DNA of 64,000 nt, taken from positions 1 to 64,000 of the forward strand of contig CAJUIP010000011.1 in NCBI GenBank assembly GCA_910586315.1, written 5' to 3'. The translations under genes were made by a program, and so were the position numbers. Under the pieces are notes generated by a model. That model worked only from the letters and a program-made list of their open reading frames with translations, was not told the origin of the DNA and ran no database searches. This stretch comes from an uncultured Lachnospiraceae bacterium (GTDB taxonomy: Bacteria; Bacillota; Clostridia; Lachnospirales; Lachnospiraceae). Positions 8,635-17,328 of this stretch are shown here, one piece after another. Position 1 is the stretch's first letter. The number at the start of each line of letters is the position of its first letter.

Positions 8635-9612
8635 ATGGCTAGAAAAGTAATAACCACATTTTTGCCTGCTGCACTACTCTTTGCTCTGGTAAGCTGCGCT
8701 CCCGGACAGCCCGTCAAAGAAGCAGAGAATAAAATCCCGGCGACACAGGAAGTGGAGAACGAAACAACAAAAGAGCTCTCAGGCGAGGAGATTTTTGCAA
8801 AATCTAGCGAAGAGCATATACTAAAGAATATTTTAGCACGGCATAAAAATGTAGAAGAACATATCACTTATTTTGACGGAAAAGGAAACGAGGAAACTAC
8901 TGTCTACCGCTATGCGGACGACGAAATTTATGTCAGAGAAGACAGCAATTCTAATCTGTATATTCAAAATCAGCATAATTATTATTTCCATGATGCAGCT
9001 AATATGGAAAGAGGGAAAATCGACGTTGTGTTTGGAATGGAAAATGTATTTGAAGACGACTGGGAGAAATTTATGAATGAAACCTTTGAGTATGTTGCAT
9101 CGGAAAATGACGAAGTCATTGAGGTAAGTAAAACAGAAGGTTACATTTTTCTGACTGTTGCGTGTGATGCAACTTTAAACAAGGAATATTATGAATTATA
9201 TTTTCCGGAGGAAATTACAAACGCAATTGTGCCAGGCACACAAGATATCTGTCAGATGAAAATAGATGCTGAAACATATATGATTTATGAAGGAAAATCT
9301 TATTTACAAAAGCCGGACGGAACAGAAATGCCAGTTTCACAATCCCGTTTTTCCTATGATGTTGAGCCATATAAACTTTCAGAGGAACTGCTTGAAATCA
9401 TAAATGGCACAGACAGAACACTTACGGTCATTGCTGACCCGGCAACAGAGCAGGAAAAAACATATGTCCAATCCTGCGGCGAAAATGGCACGCTGCGTAT
9501 TGCGCTGCAGGAAGGATATCAAAAACTGTATGCCGACGAAGCGTGTACACAGGAAACAACGACATTTGACGAAAATGGGGAAAGAACTGTATACACGGTA
9601 AAGGAACCATAA
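8635..9612 (+). CDS. Secreted lipoprotein of unknown function
   Basis: 325 aa. The N terminus is a lipoprotein signal with LVSC as lipobox (Cys near residue 21), so it should be anchored to the outer face of the membrane. An acidic linker follows, then a mixed alpha/beta domain with many Tyr and Asp residues and no catalytic motif I recognise. The C-terminal 75 residues look like a short beta-rich repeat region (TLTVIADPATEQEKTY, TTTFDENGERTVYTV). A GGGGGAAAATAAT ribosome site precedes the ATG. It is probably co-transcribed with the DUF5684 gene. Confidence 0.75.
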   Translation: MARKVITTFLPAALLFALVSCAPGQPVKEAENKIPATQEVENETTKELSGEEIFAKSSEEHILKNILARHKNVEEHITYFDGKGNEETTVYRYADDEIYVREDSNSNLYIQNQHNYYFHDAANMERGKIDVVFGMENVFEDDWEKFMNETFEYVASENDEVIEVSKTEGYIFLTVACDATLNKEYYELYFPEEITNAIVPGTQDICQMKIDAETYMIYEGKSYLQKPDGTEMPVSQSRFSYDVEPYKLSEELLEIINGTDRTLTVIADPATEQEKTYVQSCGENGTLRIALQEGYQKLYADEACTQETTTFDENGERTVYTVKEP

Positions 9613-9628
9613 TACTCCTGCTCCAGAC

Positions 9629-9666
9629 TTCCGCTGCCGCCAGGTTTTTTCGCTTGGCGGACAGCG
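9629..9666. terminator. Bidirectional terminator between convergent genes
   Basis: TTCCGCTGCCGCCAGG and CTTGGCGGACAGCGGG form an imperfect stem around a T-rich loop, followed by ATTTT. It separates the lipoprotein gene (plus) from the P1 peptidase (minus). Confidence 0.55.
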
Positions 9667-9688
9667 GGATTTTCATTTCTTCCACCGA

Positions 9689-10648
9689 TTACAGATCTCT
9701 GGCTGCCGGGAATCCATAGGCTGAATCCGCACTCATAACAGCCCTGAGAATCGCCTCGGACATCACCTGAGCCGCCAGGGTTCCAACCATATCCTGATCT
9801 GCCTCCACATTCCCTGTGGAAAGTGCATAAATACTGTCCCCGTCGGCAGTTGTATGAAGCGGGCGGATGGATCGGGCATATCCGTTGTGAGCCATGCCGG
9901 CAATTTTACAAAGCTGGGTTTTCGTAAATTTTCCATTGGTGATGACAGCGCCGATAGTGGTATTGTCAACAAATTTATTTTTTATCACCTCATAGCTTTT
10001 ATAGACCTCTTCTTCTGTATTGAGGAATGTTTTTTTATCATTCCCCAGAAGTCCGGCAACCTTTTTTCCATTTTTCCAGTCATAGATATCTCCCAGGGAA
10101 TTGACGGCCACAACGGCCCCCACTTTAAGCTCCCCAATCTGAACGGCATAGCTTCCGATTCCCGACTTCATACAGAAGTCTTTTCCATGGAGCTTTCCGA
10201 CTGTGGCTCCGGTTCCGGCTCCCACATTCCCGTCCGTATAATTCCCCTGTTCTGCCTGTTCACAGGCCGCATAGCCCATGGCCTTATCCGGCCGCACCTG
10301 CCAGTCCCCCACGCCCAGATCAAACAGACAGGACTGGCAGATCAGCGGAACCTTTGTGATTCCCACATCGAAGCCAATATTTCTCTCTTCCAGATACTCC
10401 ATCACACCTCCGGCTGCATCCAGTCCAAATGCACTTCCACCGCTTAACAGCACTCCGTGAATCACCTCAGCGGCAGCCATGGGTTTTAATAGCTCTGATT
10501 CTCTGGACGCAGGTCCGCCTCCCCGCACATCCAGTCCGGCCGCCATTCCCTGTTCACAGAGAATCACCGTGCATCCAGTTCCGGCTTTCTTGTTTTCCGC
10601 ATTTCCGATTTTAATATTTTCTATTTCCTGAATTTTAATCTCTTTCAT
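9689..10648 (-). CDS. P1 family (DmpA/NylC-like) peptidase
   Basis: A 319-aa Ntn-hydrolase-like enzyme. The family is made as one chain that cleaves itself before a Ser or Thr, which becomes the nucleophile. Here VDNTTIGAVITNG near residue 230 matches the Asn-Thr self-cleavage site of NylC-type members. The N-terminal RGGGPASRE and LLSGGSAFGLDAAGG blocks are family signatures. Such enzymes act as aminopeptidases, D-esterases or nylon-oligomer hydrolases. It stands alone on the minus strand, and its own substrate is unknown. Confidence 0.87.
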   Translation of the reverse strand: MKEIKIQEIENIKIGNAENKKAGTGCTVILCEQGMAAGLDVRGGGPASRESELLKPMAAAEVIHGVLLSGGSAFGLDAAGGVMEYLEERNIGFDVGITKVPLICQSCLFDLGVGDWQVRPDKAMGYAACEQAEQGNYTDGNVGAGTGATVGKLHGKDFCMKSGIGSYAVQIGELKVGAVVAVNSLGDIYDWKNGKKVAGLLGNDKKTFLNTEEEVYKSYEVIKNKFVDNTTIGAVITNGKFTKTQLCKIAGMAHNGYARSIRPLHTTADGDSIYALSTGNVEADQDMVGTLAAQVMSEAILRAVMSADSAYGFPAARDL

Positions 10649-10857
10649 GATTTTTTCCTTTCCATTTTTTGATTGTTGCTGTCTGTCCCTTATGCAGGGG
10701 ACGCAGGACAGGCCCGAATCCGCTTCGCGTATTCTTGCTTACCGTTATCTGCAGACAGAATGCCTTCAGACAGTATAGCATTCCTTTTCTTTTGTGCATA
10801 TATTGATTGGTATTTTTTATTTTTTCCTTGTATAAAAGGGAAAAAATGTATATACTG
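10649..10857. other. Intergenic region with no recognised feature
   Basis: Between the divergent P1 peptidase and the yitT leader. It contains AT-rich runs that probably include both promoters. GTATAAAAG near 10830 is a candidate -10 region for rightward transcription. No gene is supported. Confidence 0.4.
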
Positions 10858-10872
10858 GAAGGGGTGATAAGA

Positions 10873-10941
10873 TTGAAAATAAAAATCTCAAACTTCGGAT
10901 TTCTGGTAATTCTCTGGCCAGCACAGATAAATGATTCTTAA
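10873..10941 (+). CDS. Possible 22-aa leader peptide upstream of yitT
   Basis: A TTG-started frame of 22 codons ends in TAA at 10939-10941, with AAGGGGTGA six bases upstream. The peptide is basic then hydrophobic (LKIKISNFGFLVILWPAQINDS). Its stop codon abuts a perfect hairpin. The arrangement resembles a leader peptide or small membrane peptide, but chance cannot be excluded. Confidence 0.3.
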   Translation: MKIKISNFGFLVILWPAQINDS

Positions 10942-10962
10942 AGCAGACTTCTGGTCTGCTTA
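10941..10962 (+). terminator. Hairpin AAGCAGAC...GTCTGCTT upstream of yitT
   Basis: AAGCAGAC and GTCTGCTT form a perfect 8-bp stem with a five-base loop (TTCTG), followed by ATTTTAA. It lies about 70 bases before the yitT start and could act as an attenuator or as the terminator of the short leader. Confidence 0.5.
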
Positions 10963-11027
10963 TTTTAATGCTTTGGCAAGTTGAAGGGAAAAAGGATTCA
11001 TACGGATTAAAAGAAAGGAAAACCACC

Positions 11028-11894
11028 ATGAATGACAAACAGAACCTCAAAAAAGCTGCTGAACTGTTTCTTGTACTTTTTGGAAATTTAATCATGTCTG
11101 TGGGTGTCGGGGCCTTTATTATCCCGTCCGGCCTGATGACTGGCGGTGTTACAGGTATGGGACTGATTATCTCTCATTATTTCGATATCTCTGTATCCGC
11201 CTTTGTAGGCATATACAATGCCCTGATGTTTCTGATTGGAGCTTTTTTTCTGGGAAAGCACTTTGCTGTCAACACTCTGATAAGCAGTTTTCTTTTTCCC
11301 TTTCTCCTGGGCCGTATTGAGCCCCTGATGACAGCTCCCCTGACCACTGATCCCCTGCTTTCTGTCATTCTCGGCAGTCTTTTAATCGGCAGCGGAATTG
11401 GCCTTGTCATCCGCGCGGGAGCATCCACCGGAGGCAACGATATCCCGATTCTTTTACTCAACAAAAAGCTGGGCCTTCCCATATCCGCCACCATGTATGC
11501 CTTTGACACAGTCATTCTGCTTTTACAGATTCCCTATTCCGAGCTGGAAATCGCCCTGTACAGCATTGTGTCAATTCTTCTCTACACTACCATGGTAGGA
11601 AAGACCTCCACACTGGGAAAAGGCCGCATGCAGGTCCGCATCATCAGTAAATATTATAAGGAAATCAGTGAAGTAATCCGCACCGAAATCGACCGGGGCG
11701 TTACTTTGTATCACATCCAGGGCGGCTATTCCGGTGAAGAATCCTGTGAGGTAATGACCGTTCTCTCCTCCCGGGAATTAAACCGTTTAAACCGCCTTGT
11801 CATGGAAATTGACCCCCAGGCTTTCATTATGCTGGCACATATTAACGAGGTCCAGGGACGCGGCTTCTCTTTTGGAAAACAAGAAAGCATATAA
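11028..11894 (+). CDS. YitT family membrane protein
   Basis: 288 aa: about five to six hydrophobic segments in the first 190 residues (YitT_membrane/DUF161), then a soluble DUF2179 domain of about 80 residues at the C terminus. LFGNLIMSVGVGAF and RAGASTGGNDIP are typical family blocks. The family is common in Firmicutes in several copies and its transport role is not established. I take the ATG at 11028 because AGAAAGGAAA precedes it; earlier in-frame starts would add 20 polar residues. It is followed by a strong terminator. Confidence 0.85.
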   Translation: MNDKQNLKKAAELFLVLFGNLIMSVGVGAFIIPSGLMTGGVTGMGLIISHYFDISVSAFVGIYNALMFLIGAFFLGKHFAVNTLISSFLFPFLLGRIEPLMTAPLTTDPLLSVILGSLLIGSGIGLVIRAGASTGGNDIPILLLNKKLGLPISATMYAFDTVILLLQIPYSELEIALYSIVSILLYTTMVGKTSTLGKGRMQVRIISKYYKEISEVIRTEIDRGVTLYHIQGGYSGEESCEVMTVLSSRELNRLNRLVMEIDPQAFIMLAHINEVQGRGFSFGKQESI

Positions 11895-11977
11895 TACCAT
11901 AACAAGCCTCCACATACCCCCAAACACTTCATGGCCATGCGATGATGCGAAGTCCCTCGTTGTGTCCAAACTCCTCT

Positions 11978-12002
11978 TATAGCCCGCCCATGGCGGGCTA
12001 TA
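11978..12002. terminator. Terminator downstream of yitT
   Basis: TATAGCCCGCC and GGCGGGCTATA form a perfect 11-bp stem with a three-base loop (CAT). A short A-run follows, so it may work best for leftward transcription of the NADAR gene side or in both directions. Confidence 0.6.
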
Positions 12003-12090
12003 AAAACATGCGCTTTCATGTGTGAAATGTTTCTTGTCTGCTTTTTTCTCTGCCGTGATTTACCATGATTTCATTTCATTTGATGATATC

Positions 12091-12573
12091 TTATGTGAGC
12101 AGTTTTTCCCGCACTTCCATCAGTGCAAATCCTAAAAGATTCTGCCCGCGCCATTTAGAAATTGTAAATCGCTGTTCATCTTTCATTGATAAACCGATTC
12201 CCCATATTTTATCCTGCACGGCGCATTCTGCCAAAATCGCATCCCCTGTCTTTAGCAGGCGTTCTTTCAATTCCTGATTTTGATGAAACTTCTCCAGTAA
12301 TCCTTGATAAATAATCACCTGTCTTCGTCCATTCCAAATAACATCATCGTAATTTTTCACCTGACGGCCAAGCGCCTTTATCTTTCCCACCTCCTTTATG
12401 CTCAAAATTTCTTTTGCTGTCTCGATGTCACTGAATAAGACAGCCTTTTTATACATCATGTACTGTTCCATCGAAGAAAAAAGAATTCCATCCACCATAA
12501 AATCTGACAAATACCAATTACTTAAGAATCCATATTCTTCATCCGGATTATGAAACCCTATCACTTTATGCAT
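12091..12573 (-). CDS. NADAR domain protein (YbiA-like)
   Basis: 160 aa covering a whole NADAR domain. The N-terminal F.N..EEYGFLSNWY block and the S.EQYMMYKKA helix are family hallmarks, as is the C-terminal GIGLS...W.GQNLLG. NADAR proteins are N-glycosidases that act on riboflavin-pathway intermediates or remove ADP-ribose from guanine in DNA as antitoxins to DarT-like toxins. The gene overlaps the upstream short frame by 13 bases. I see no DarT in the window, so the housekeeping and defence roles cannot be told apart. Confidence 0.85.
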   Translation of the reverse strand: MHKVIGFHNPDEEYGFLSNWYLSDFMVDGILFSSMEQYMMYKKAVLFSDIETAKEILSIKEVGKIKALGRQVKNYDDVIWNGRRQVIIYQGLLEKFHQNQELKERLLKTGDAILAECAVQDKIWGIGLSMKDEQRFTISKWRGQNLLGFALMEVREKLLT

Positions 12574-12866
12574 GTTTCACCTGCTCTCCAACTTTTTTTA
12601 CTGCCAATTCTAGAATCAATCAACTCTCGCATCCGGTTTCTTGCTTTACTGTCCCGTTCCATATACTGTTTGTTAAACTTCCTGTAATCTACCTCCAGCA
12701 AGTTGTTTTTATCTTCTGAAATCATTTGGAATGCCAATTCAGATTTCAAACAGTATTGAATCCATATTTTTCTATGAATTTTTTGGAGGGAGAGATACAT
12801 AATGGCGTTGGTTTTGCCGAGTAGCCTTTCCATCGTCATTATACCAACACCCACCAGGAAAAGCAA
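12561..12866 (-). CDS. Hypothetical short protein, possibly a remnant, coupled to NADAR
   Basis: Up to 101 aa, with an alternative ATG about 10 codons in (MTMERLLGK). No convincing ribosome site is visible at either start. The C-terminal half is strongly basic (YMERDSKARNRMRELIDSRIG). It overlaps the start of the NADAR gene by 13 bases, as coupled genes do. The short length and missing upstream signals suggest a 5'-truncated gene. I do not recognise the family. Confidence 0.4.
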   Translation of the reverse strand: MLFLVGVGIMTMERLLGKTNAIMYLSLQKIHRKIWIQYCLKSELAFQMISEDKNNLLEVDYRKFNKQYMERDSKARNRMRELIDSRIGSKKSWRAGETCIK

Positions 12867-12925
12867 CTTACTTTAGGCGGCAAAGAAGGATGTAAGAAGT
12901 CACTTTGTACCATTGCGTACATAGA

Positions 12926-12943
12926 GCCGGGAAAATTCCCGGC
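12926..12943. terminator. Hairpin GCCGGGAA-AA-TTCCCGGC
   Basis: A perfect 8-bp inverted repeat lies in the 225-base gap between the FecR-domain gene and the short frame before NADAR. A second hairpin (ATGAGC-GAAC-GGCTCAT) is at about 12999-13016. They probably end leftward transcription of the large block. Confidence 0.45.
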
Positions 12944-13091
12944 CCTATTATTTATGCCATAATCAAACAACAAGAGGAGCGGCATCCCTTCTTTTCCGAT
13001 GAGCGAACGGCTCATTCCGCCCGTCAGAAAGACGGGGACAAGGCTCACTGTCCCTGATCCTCTCTCTACTGCATCGGAGGGGAAACAGGTA

Positions 13092-14726
13092 TCAGCCGCC
13101 GCTGCTCCACTGAATTATAATATCTCCTGTAACAAGAACAGGAAAATCAACGTCCCATTTTCCGGTATCCTCCGGCTTCAGCCATGGCTCTGACGCATAC
13201 TGCTTCTCCTTTACCTGCTGGGTACCAAATACTGCTCCGTGGTACATGAATGTCACCGTATATTCTGCCGGTTCTGTTGGCGCCTCTGTAGTGTTTTCCG
13301 CAGGAGCCTCCGTTGGCGCTTCCGTGGTATTCTCCGCAGAAGTTTCTGTTGGCGCTTCCGTGGTATTTTCCGCAGAAGTCTCTGTTGGCGCTTCCGTGGT
13401 ATTTTCCGCGGAAGTTTCCGTTGGCGCTTCTGTAGTATTTTCTTCCGTCTGAGAACCTCCTGAGCTGCTGTTCCCGCCGGAATTGCTGCCTCCGCCCGAA
13501 CTGCTGCCTCCGCCCGAGCTTCCGCTCCCGCCTGAACTGCTGCCTCCGCCCGAGCTTCCGCTTCCGCCTGAACTGCTGCTTCCGCCCGAACTTCCGCTTT
13601 CACCCGAACTACTGCCTCCGCCCGAGCTTCCGCTTCCACCTGAATTTCCTGAATCGTCAGGATTGTCGTATCCGGGACCTATTCCCTTCGTTTCCTGGTC
13701 GGATGGAACGGTCTCTGTCACCGCCATGGAAGTTTCTTCCACTGTCTCTGGCGCTGTGGAGCTTTCCTCTGTCGGCATCGTCTCAGTCACTCTGCCGGCC
13801 GTTGCTTTTTCTCCGGCCCCGGATTTTGTTGTTTTTTCTTTCTCCGTGCTCTTCTCTTCCTTTGTGTTCTCTGCCGCTTCGCTGCTCTTCTCCTGCCCCG
13901 TACTCTCTGCCGCTTCGCTGCCCTTCTCCTGCCCCATACTCTCTGCCGCTTTGCTGCGTTTTGCCTCTTTTACTGTTTCAGGTTCTTTTGATTCTTCTCT
14001 GACAACCCTTTCTGTCATTTCTCCTTCGCCCATCATCTCCTGAATCAAATGTAAAATATCTGGCGGAAGCTCATCATACTTAATATCCCGTTCCTCTTCC
14101 AAATACTCCGTAAGTTCCCGATTGCTGTGAATAATGACTTCTTTGCCGTTCCCGGTCAGCACTTCCTCCTCCATGGTTCCGTCCGGATAGATAAGCCTTG
14201 AAGAAACGTTACCCTCAAACACAGATACTTTTGTAAAAACCTCACCACTCTCATCATAAGACACTTCTACCCGAAATATGGTTCCCCGGACCGCCATGAT
14301 AGAATTCGGCGTTGTAACCTCATATGTAGAACCGGCGCTTAAGGGATTCCTGATCTCATTGATAATAGCGCCCTTCGTCAGATTAAGTTTTGTCCGGGAA
14401 TCTTCCATGGTTCCCGCAGCTTCAATGGACACGGCCGAGTTCTCTTCAACCATCACATATTTATCCTCATCAAGGCGCAGGCGGGTAAAGCTTTCCGGTT
14501 CTACTATAAGCTGGTCACCGGATTCCAGGTAAAGATTCTCCGTACCGTTGAATTTTCCGGTTCCTTCCCGTTCAATCTCCGCGGTTCCCTCTATTTCATA
14601 GAGCAGAATGGAGCGGTAGGTATCTTTGGTCCCGAACATATGGCGGACTACCATGACGGTTCCTGTGATGGCTGCTGCCCCTATAACTGCTGCGGCAATT
14701 TTCATTGCTATGGTTTTTTGTATCAT
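13092..14726 (-). CDS. Membrane-anchored or secreted FecR-domain protein with repeats
   Basis: 544 aa. A single hydrophobic segment at residues about 5-28 is a signal or membrane anchor. Residues about 45-200 form a FecR domain (the TPNSIMAVRGTIFRV block), a ligand-binding fold outside the membrane. An acidic Glu/Lys/Ala stretch follows, then a Gly-Ser block built on SSGG, then about five tandem copies of a 12-residue unit reading TTEAPTETSAEN. The last 60 residues resemble a beta-rich bacterial repeat (YTVTFMYHG...). I choose the ATG at 14726 because GGGAGCAG lies just before it. FecR proteins often accompany CHASE2 cyclases, and one is encoded 4 kb upstream here. Confidence 0.75.
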   Translation of the reverse strand: MIQKTIAMKIAAAVIGAAAITGTVMVVRHMFGTKDTYRSILLYEIEGTAEIEREGTGKFNGTENLYLESGDQLIVEPESFTRLRLDEDKYVMVEENSAVSIEAAGTMEDSRTKLNLTKGAIINEIRNPLSAGSTYEVTTPNSIMAVRGTIFRVEVSYDESGEVFTKVSVFEGNVSSRLIYPDGTMEEEVLTGNGKEVIIHSNRELTEYLEEERDIKYDELPPDILHLIQEMMGEGEMTERVVREESKEPETVKEAKRSKAAESMGQEKGSEAAESTGQEKSSEAAENTKEEKSTEKEKTTKSGAGEKATAGRVTETMPTEESSTAPETVEETSMAVTETVPSDQETKGIGPGYDNPDDSGNSGGSGSSGGGSSSGESGSSGGSSSSGGSGSSGGGSSSGGSGSSGGGSSSGGGSNSGGNSSSGGSQTEENTTEAPTETSAENTTEAPTETSAENTTEAPTETSAENTTEAPTEAPAENTTEAPTEPAEYTVTFMYHGAVFGTQQVKEKQYASEPWLKPEDTGKWDVDFPVLVTGDIIIQWSSGG

Positions 14727-14937
14727 ATCTGCTCCCTTTGACTCCTTTTTAAGAAATACAGTAACTGCTCCATAAATCCTGTCGCCACAGGCGATTTTCA
14801 ATGGATTTTTGCCCGGGACGGCCAGTACTATAATCGGCCCGCTATATTGCTTTTAAACACATACTCTCCCGGGCTTTCGAGCATTTTTGCACTATTTCTC
14901 GCCGGATTTTGTGCATTTTTTAATTTTCAGACGCGCT
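14727..14937. promoter_or_regulatory. Leader of the FecR-domain gene with a motif shared with the cyclase gene
   Basis: The minus strand carries GTCTGAAAA (14924-14932) and AAATAGTGCAAAAAT (14883-14897), about 157 bases before the ATG. The same 15-mer and the same GTCTGAAAA lie about 171 bases upstream of the cyclase start at 20453. A common regulator or promoter type is plausible. Confidence 0.4.
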
Positions 14938-16443
14938 CTAAGGTGCTGAATTATTACGAAATATAAATGTTCCGTTTCTGGCTGCGTATACGGTACGCCC
15001 TCCGGTATCTACAGTATATACGGTAGCGTCGCCATCTGTAGCGTCACTGTCTGCAGCACCGCCGGATACCTGCCAGGTTCCTTCCGACAGGTTGCAACTG
15101 TCTCCAATATTCATTTCAAGAGAATCTCCGTCCACAATATCCCTGGCATCTCTCCATAATGGTTCAATTAATAAGAACAAATCAGGTTTCGTACTGTCGA
15201 TAAAACGATTATACTCGTCTGCCGAAATCTGACCGGTAATTTCTAATTCTTCCAGAGGACTGTCTCCAACACTTCCACTCTCCGTAGAGCCTGATAATCC
15301 CCATAATCTCCAACCGCTCAGCTTTTTATCCTGGGGTGGCGTAATACTGCTAAGAGCGCTTTGGCTGTTAAACGGTTTGTCAAACTGTATTGTAATACCT
15401 GGCTTACCATTGCCATTGCTGCCACTAAATATCAAAGTCCCTGCTGAAACCTCGTCACTCCCCACATACAGCCACACCTCCGCTGATGTGGCCGCCTCCC
15501 TGGCCGCTGCCGCTTTAGCCGAAAGTGCCATACGTTCCGGCAGCTCCGGAACTGTGAATGCCGGAGCTGTCGTCTCCGGTATCTCCTTTTTGCTATCCCC
15601 TTCCGAAGCACTTTTCTCTGTGGAACTTTCCTCCGCAGATGCTCCCTCCACAGATGTTTCTTTCACAGAGCTGTTCTCTCCCTCTGATTTCTCAGATTCC
15701 TTCTCTTCCTCGTCCTTTCCTGGAGCTGTCTCCGCCGTTTCTTCATCCCTTATCTCCGATTCCATGCTTTGTCCCGGAGCCATCCACGTTTCGTCCTTTG
15801 CAGAATCCTCCACGGCCTCTTCTTTTTCCGCGGAACCTTCCGCAGTTCCTTCCTTTCCTCCTGAACCTTCCGCAGCTTCTTTTTTCGTCGAACTTTCTGC
15901 AGTTCCTTCCTTTCCTGCTGAACCCTCCGCAGTTCCTCCCTTTCCCGCGGAACTCTCCACAATTCCTTCCTTTTCCGCCGAATCCTCCGCAGTTCCTTCC
16001 TTTTCTGCTAAACCTTCCGAAATTCCTGCCTTTCCTGCCAAACCCTCCGCAGTTCCTTCCTTTCCCGCAGAACCCTCCGCAGTTCCTTCCTTTTCCGCCG
16101 AATCCTCCGCAACTCCTTCCTTTCCCGCCGAACCTTCCGCAACTCCTTCCTTTCCTGCAGAACCTTCCACAAAATTCTCCGCAGTGCTCCCTGTGCTCTC
16201 TTCCTCAACCAGCTCCGTTTCCTCCGTCTCAGAACTACTGGTTTCCAGCTTTTCCTCCGAAGAGCTCTCCACCCTGTCCGCTTCCGCCGGAATCTGTTTT
16301 TTGTCATTCTCCACATCTTCACTCACCGCCGCCGCGGCCGATTCGGACGCATCCTCTACCGCCCCTGCCACCGGGAAAGTACCAATCACCAATGCCAGGA
16401 CTATCCACAGTGCACACAGCCCTTTCCACCTTTTCTTCACCAC
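14938..16443 (-). CDS. Secreted repeat-rich surface protein
   Basis: 501 aa with a clear signal peptide (KKRW then a hydrophobic core ending in VAGA). The middle is about ten degenerate copies of a 10-residue unit like AEGSAGKEGT, acidic and probably unfolded, then more acidic sequence. The last 200 residues look folded, with Gly, Trp and Ser-rich strands, and could bind a ligand or surface. No LPXTG or membrane anchor is seen at the C terminus. GAGGAGG precedes a GTG at 16443, so I start there. It is followed by the FecR-domain gene after 211 bases. The family is unknown. Confidence 0.65.
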   Translation of the reverse strand: MVKKRWKGLCALWIVLALVIGTFPVAGAVEDASESAAAAVSEDVENDKKQIPAEADRVESSSEEKLETSSSETEETELVEEESTGSTAENFVEGSAGKEGVAEGSAGKEGVAEDSAEKEGTAEGSAGKEGTAEGLAGKAGISEGLAEKEGTAEDSAEKEGIVESSAGKGGTAEGSAGKEGTAESSTKKEAAEGSGGKEGTAEGSAEKEEAVEDSAKDETWMAPGQSMESEIRDEETAETAPGKDEEEKESEKSEGENSSVKETSVEGASAEESSTEKSASEGDSKKEIPETTAPAFTVPELPERMALSAKAAAAREAATSAEVWLYVGSDEVSAGTLIFSGSNGNGKPGITIQFDKPFNSQSALSSITPPQDKKLSGWRLWGLSGSTESGSVGDSPLEELEITGQISADEYNRFIDSTKPDLFLLIEPLWRDARDIVDGDSLEMNIGDSCNLSEGTWQVSGGAADSDATDGDATVYTVDTGGRTVYAARNGTFIFRNNSAP

Positions 16444-16496
16444 ATAATCCTCCTCTATAACACAACAACGCCTTCCGCTTCTCACCTATTCTATAT

Positions 16497-16585
16497 TAAC
16501 AGTTCAGACAGCAAGGAATCCGATGGACATTCAATGCTTCCTATCCGCCTTTAGAGGACAAGAAGGCAAGCCGTCTAAACTGTTA
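16497..16585. repeat. TAACAGTTCAGAC palindromic repeat
   Basis: TAACAGTTCAGAC (16497-16509) faces GTCTAAACTGTTA (16573-16585), matching at 12 of 13 positions. It belongs to the same family as the copies at 7.9 and 56.5-56.8 kb. It lies in the gap between the glycosyltransferase gene and the secreted-protein gene and may fold as an RNA hairpin. Confidence 0.6.
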
Positions 16586-16605
16586 CATCCCGCAAAAGCA
16601 ATCTT

Positions 16606-17295
16606 TCACTCATCCCGTGAAAGCATCAGCCTAACATGCCGCCACCCGTCAGGAACCGCCCGCAGATGGGAGGGGCCGCCTCTTAAATCCCGCCGCAGCC
16701 TCACAGGAACCTGGCAGATTTTCTCTCCTGACTTTGCAAATTTCCCAATTATTTCCGTGGCAAATTCCATACCACCGCACCGAAGTTTTAATCTTAACGC
16801 TTTCTCCCGGTCAAATCCCCGGATTCCGCAGTGGAAATCTCCGATTTCCACCTGATACCTCCATCTTCCCATGAGAGACAGCAGAGGAACTCCAAAATAG
16901 CGATGCAGGAAAGGCATCGCGCCTTTCTCGATTCCTCCCTGATAGCGGTTCCCCACGACCAATCCATACCCTTCCCGAAGTTTCTCAAGAATGAAACCAC
17001 ACTGAGAAAAGTCATAGCTGCCGTCACAATCTCCCATGATGATGTATTTCCCCTGCGACTCCCGGATTCCGGCGATTAAGGCATTGCCATATCCTTTTTG
17101 GGAAACCCGCACCACTCTTGCGCCGCACTCTCTGGCAATCCTGGGGGACCCATCCGTGCTGCCATTATCCGCTACCACAATTTCTGCCGAAATACCGTTC
17201 GTCCGCACGTATGTCTGTCCCTCCTTAATGCACCACGCAAGGCTCCTGCTTTCATTGAGACAGGGCATAAGAATCGTAAGTTCGATCTCCTTCAT
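16606..17295 (-). CDS. Family 2 glycosyltransferase
   Basis: 229 aa, a compact GT-A fold of the DPM1/polyprenyl-phosphate glycosyltransferase type. LMPCLNE at the N terminus, ADNGSTDGS and the metal-binding GDCDGSYDF near residue 105 are clear. No C-terminal membrane segment is present, so it is a soluble or peripheral enzyme. It follows the polytopic membrane protein by about 30 bases. The pair could charge a lipid carrier and then transfer the sugar to a surface product. The acceptor and sugar are unknown. Confidence 0.85.
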   Translation of the reverse strand: MKEIELTILMPCLNESRSLAWCIKEGQTYVRTNGISAEIVVADNGSTDGSPRIARECGARVVRVSQKGYGNALIAGIRESQGKYIIMGDCDGSYDFSQCGFILEKLREGYGLVVGNRYQGGIEKGAMPFLHRYFGVPLLSLMGRWRYQVEIGDFHCGIRGFDREKALRLKLRCGGMEFATEIIGKFAKSGEKICQVPVRLRRDLRGGPSHLRAVPDGWRHVRLMLSRDE

Positions 17296-17328
17296 GGCTT
17301 TTTCGTCCTTCCCTCACCCATCCTTCCG

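Noticed and set aside
12839..13048. 69-codon minus-strand frame before the FecR gene end
   Set aside because: It runs through two hairpins, has no ribosome site or recognisable domain, and overlaps the next frame's start.
13270..13660. Possible CRISPR-like array in the repeated part of the FecR gene
   Set aside because: The repeats are in frame, adjacent without unique spacers, and code for protein repeats. No cas genes are present.
13239..14043. Plus-strand frames opposite the FecR-domain gene
   Set aside because: Low-complexity antisense translations of the TTEAPTETS and SSGG repeats; no start signals.
15377..16447. Long plus-strand open frames opposite the secreted repeat protein
   Set aside because: They are the antisense of the 30-bp repeats, give Ser/Pro-rich monotonous sequence and have no ribosome site. 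The minus-strand frame has a signal peptide and GAGGAGG.
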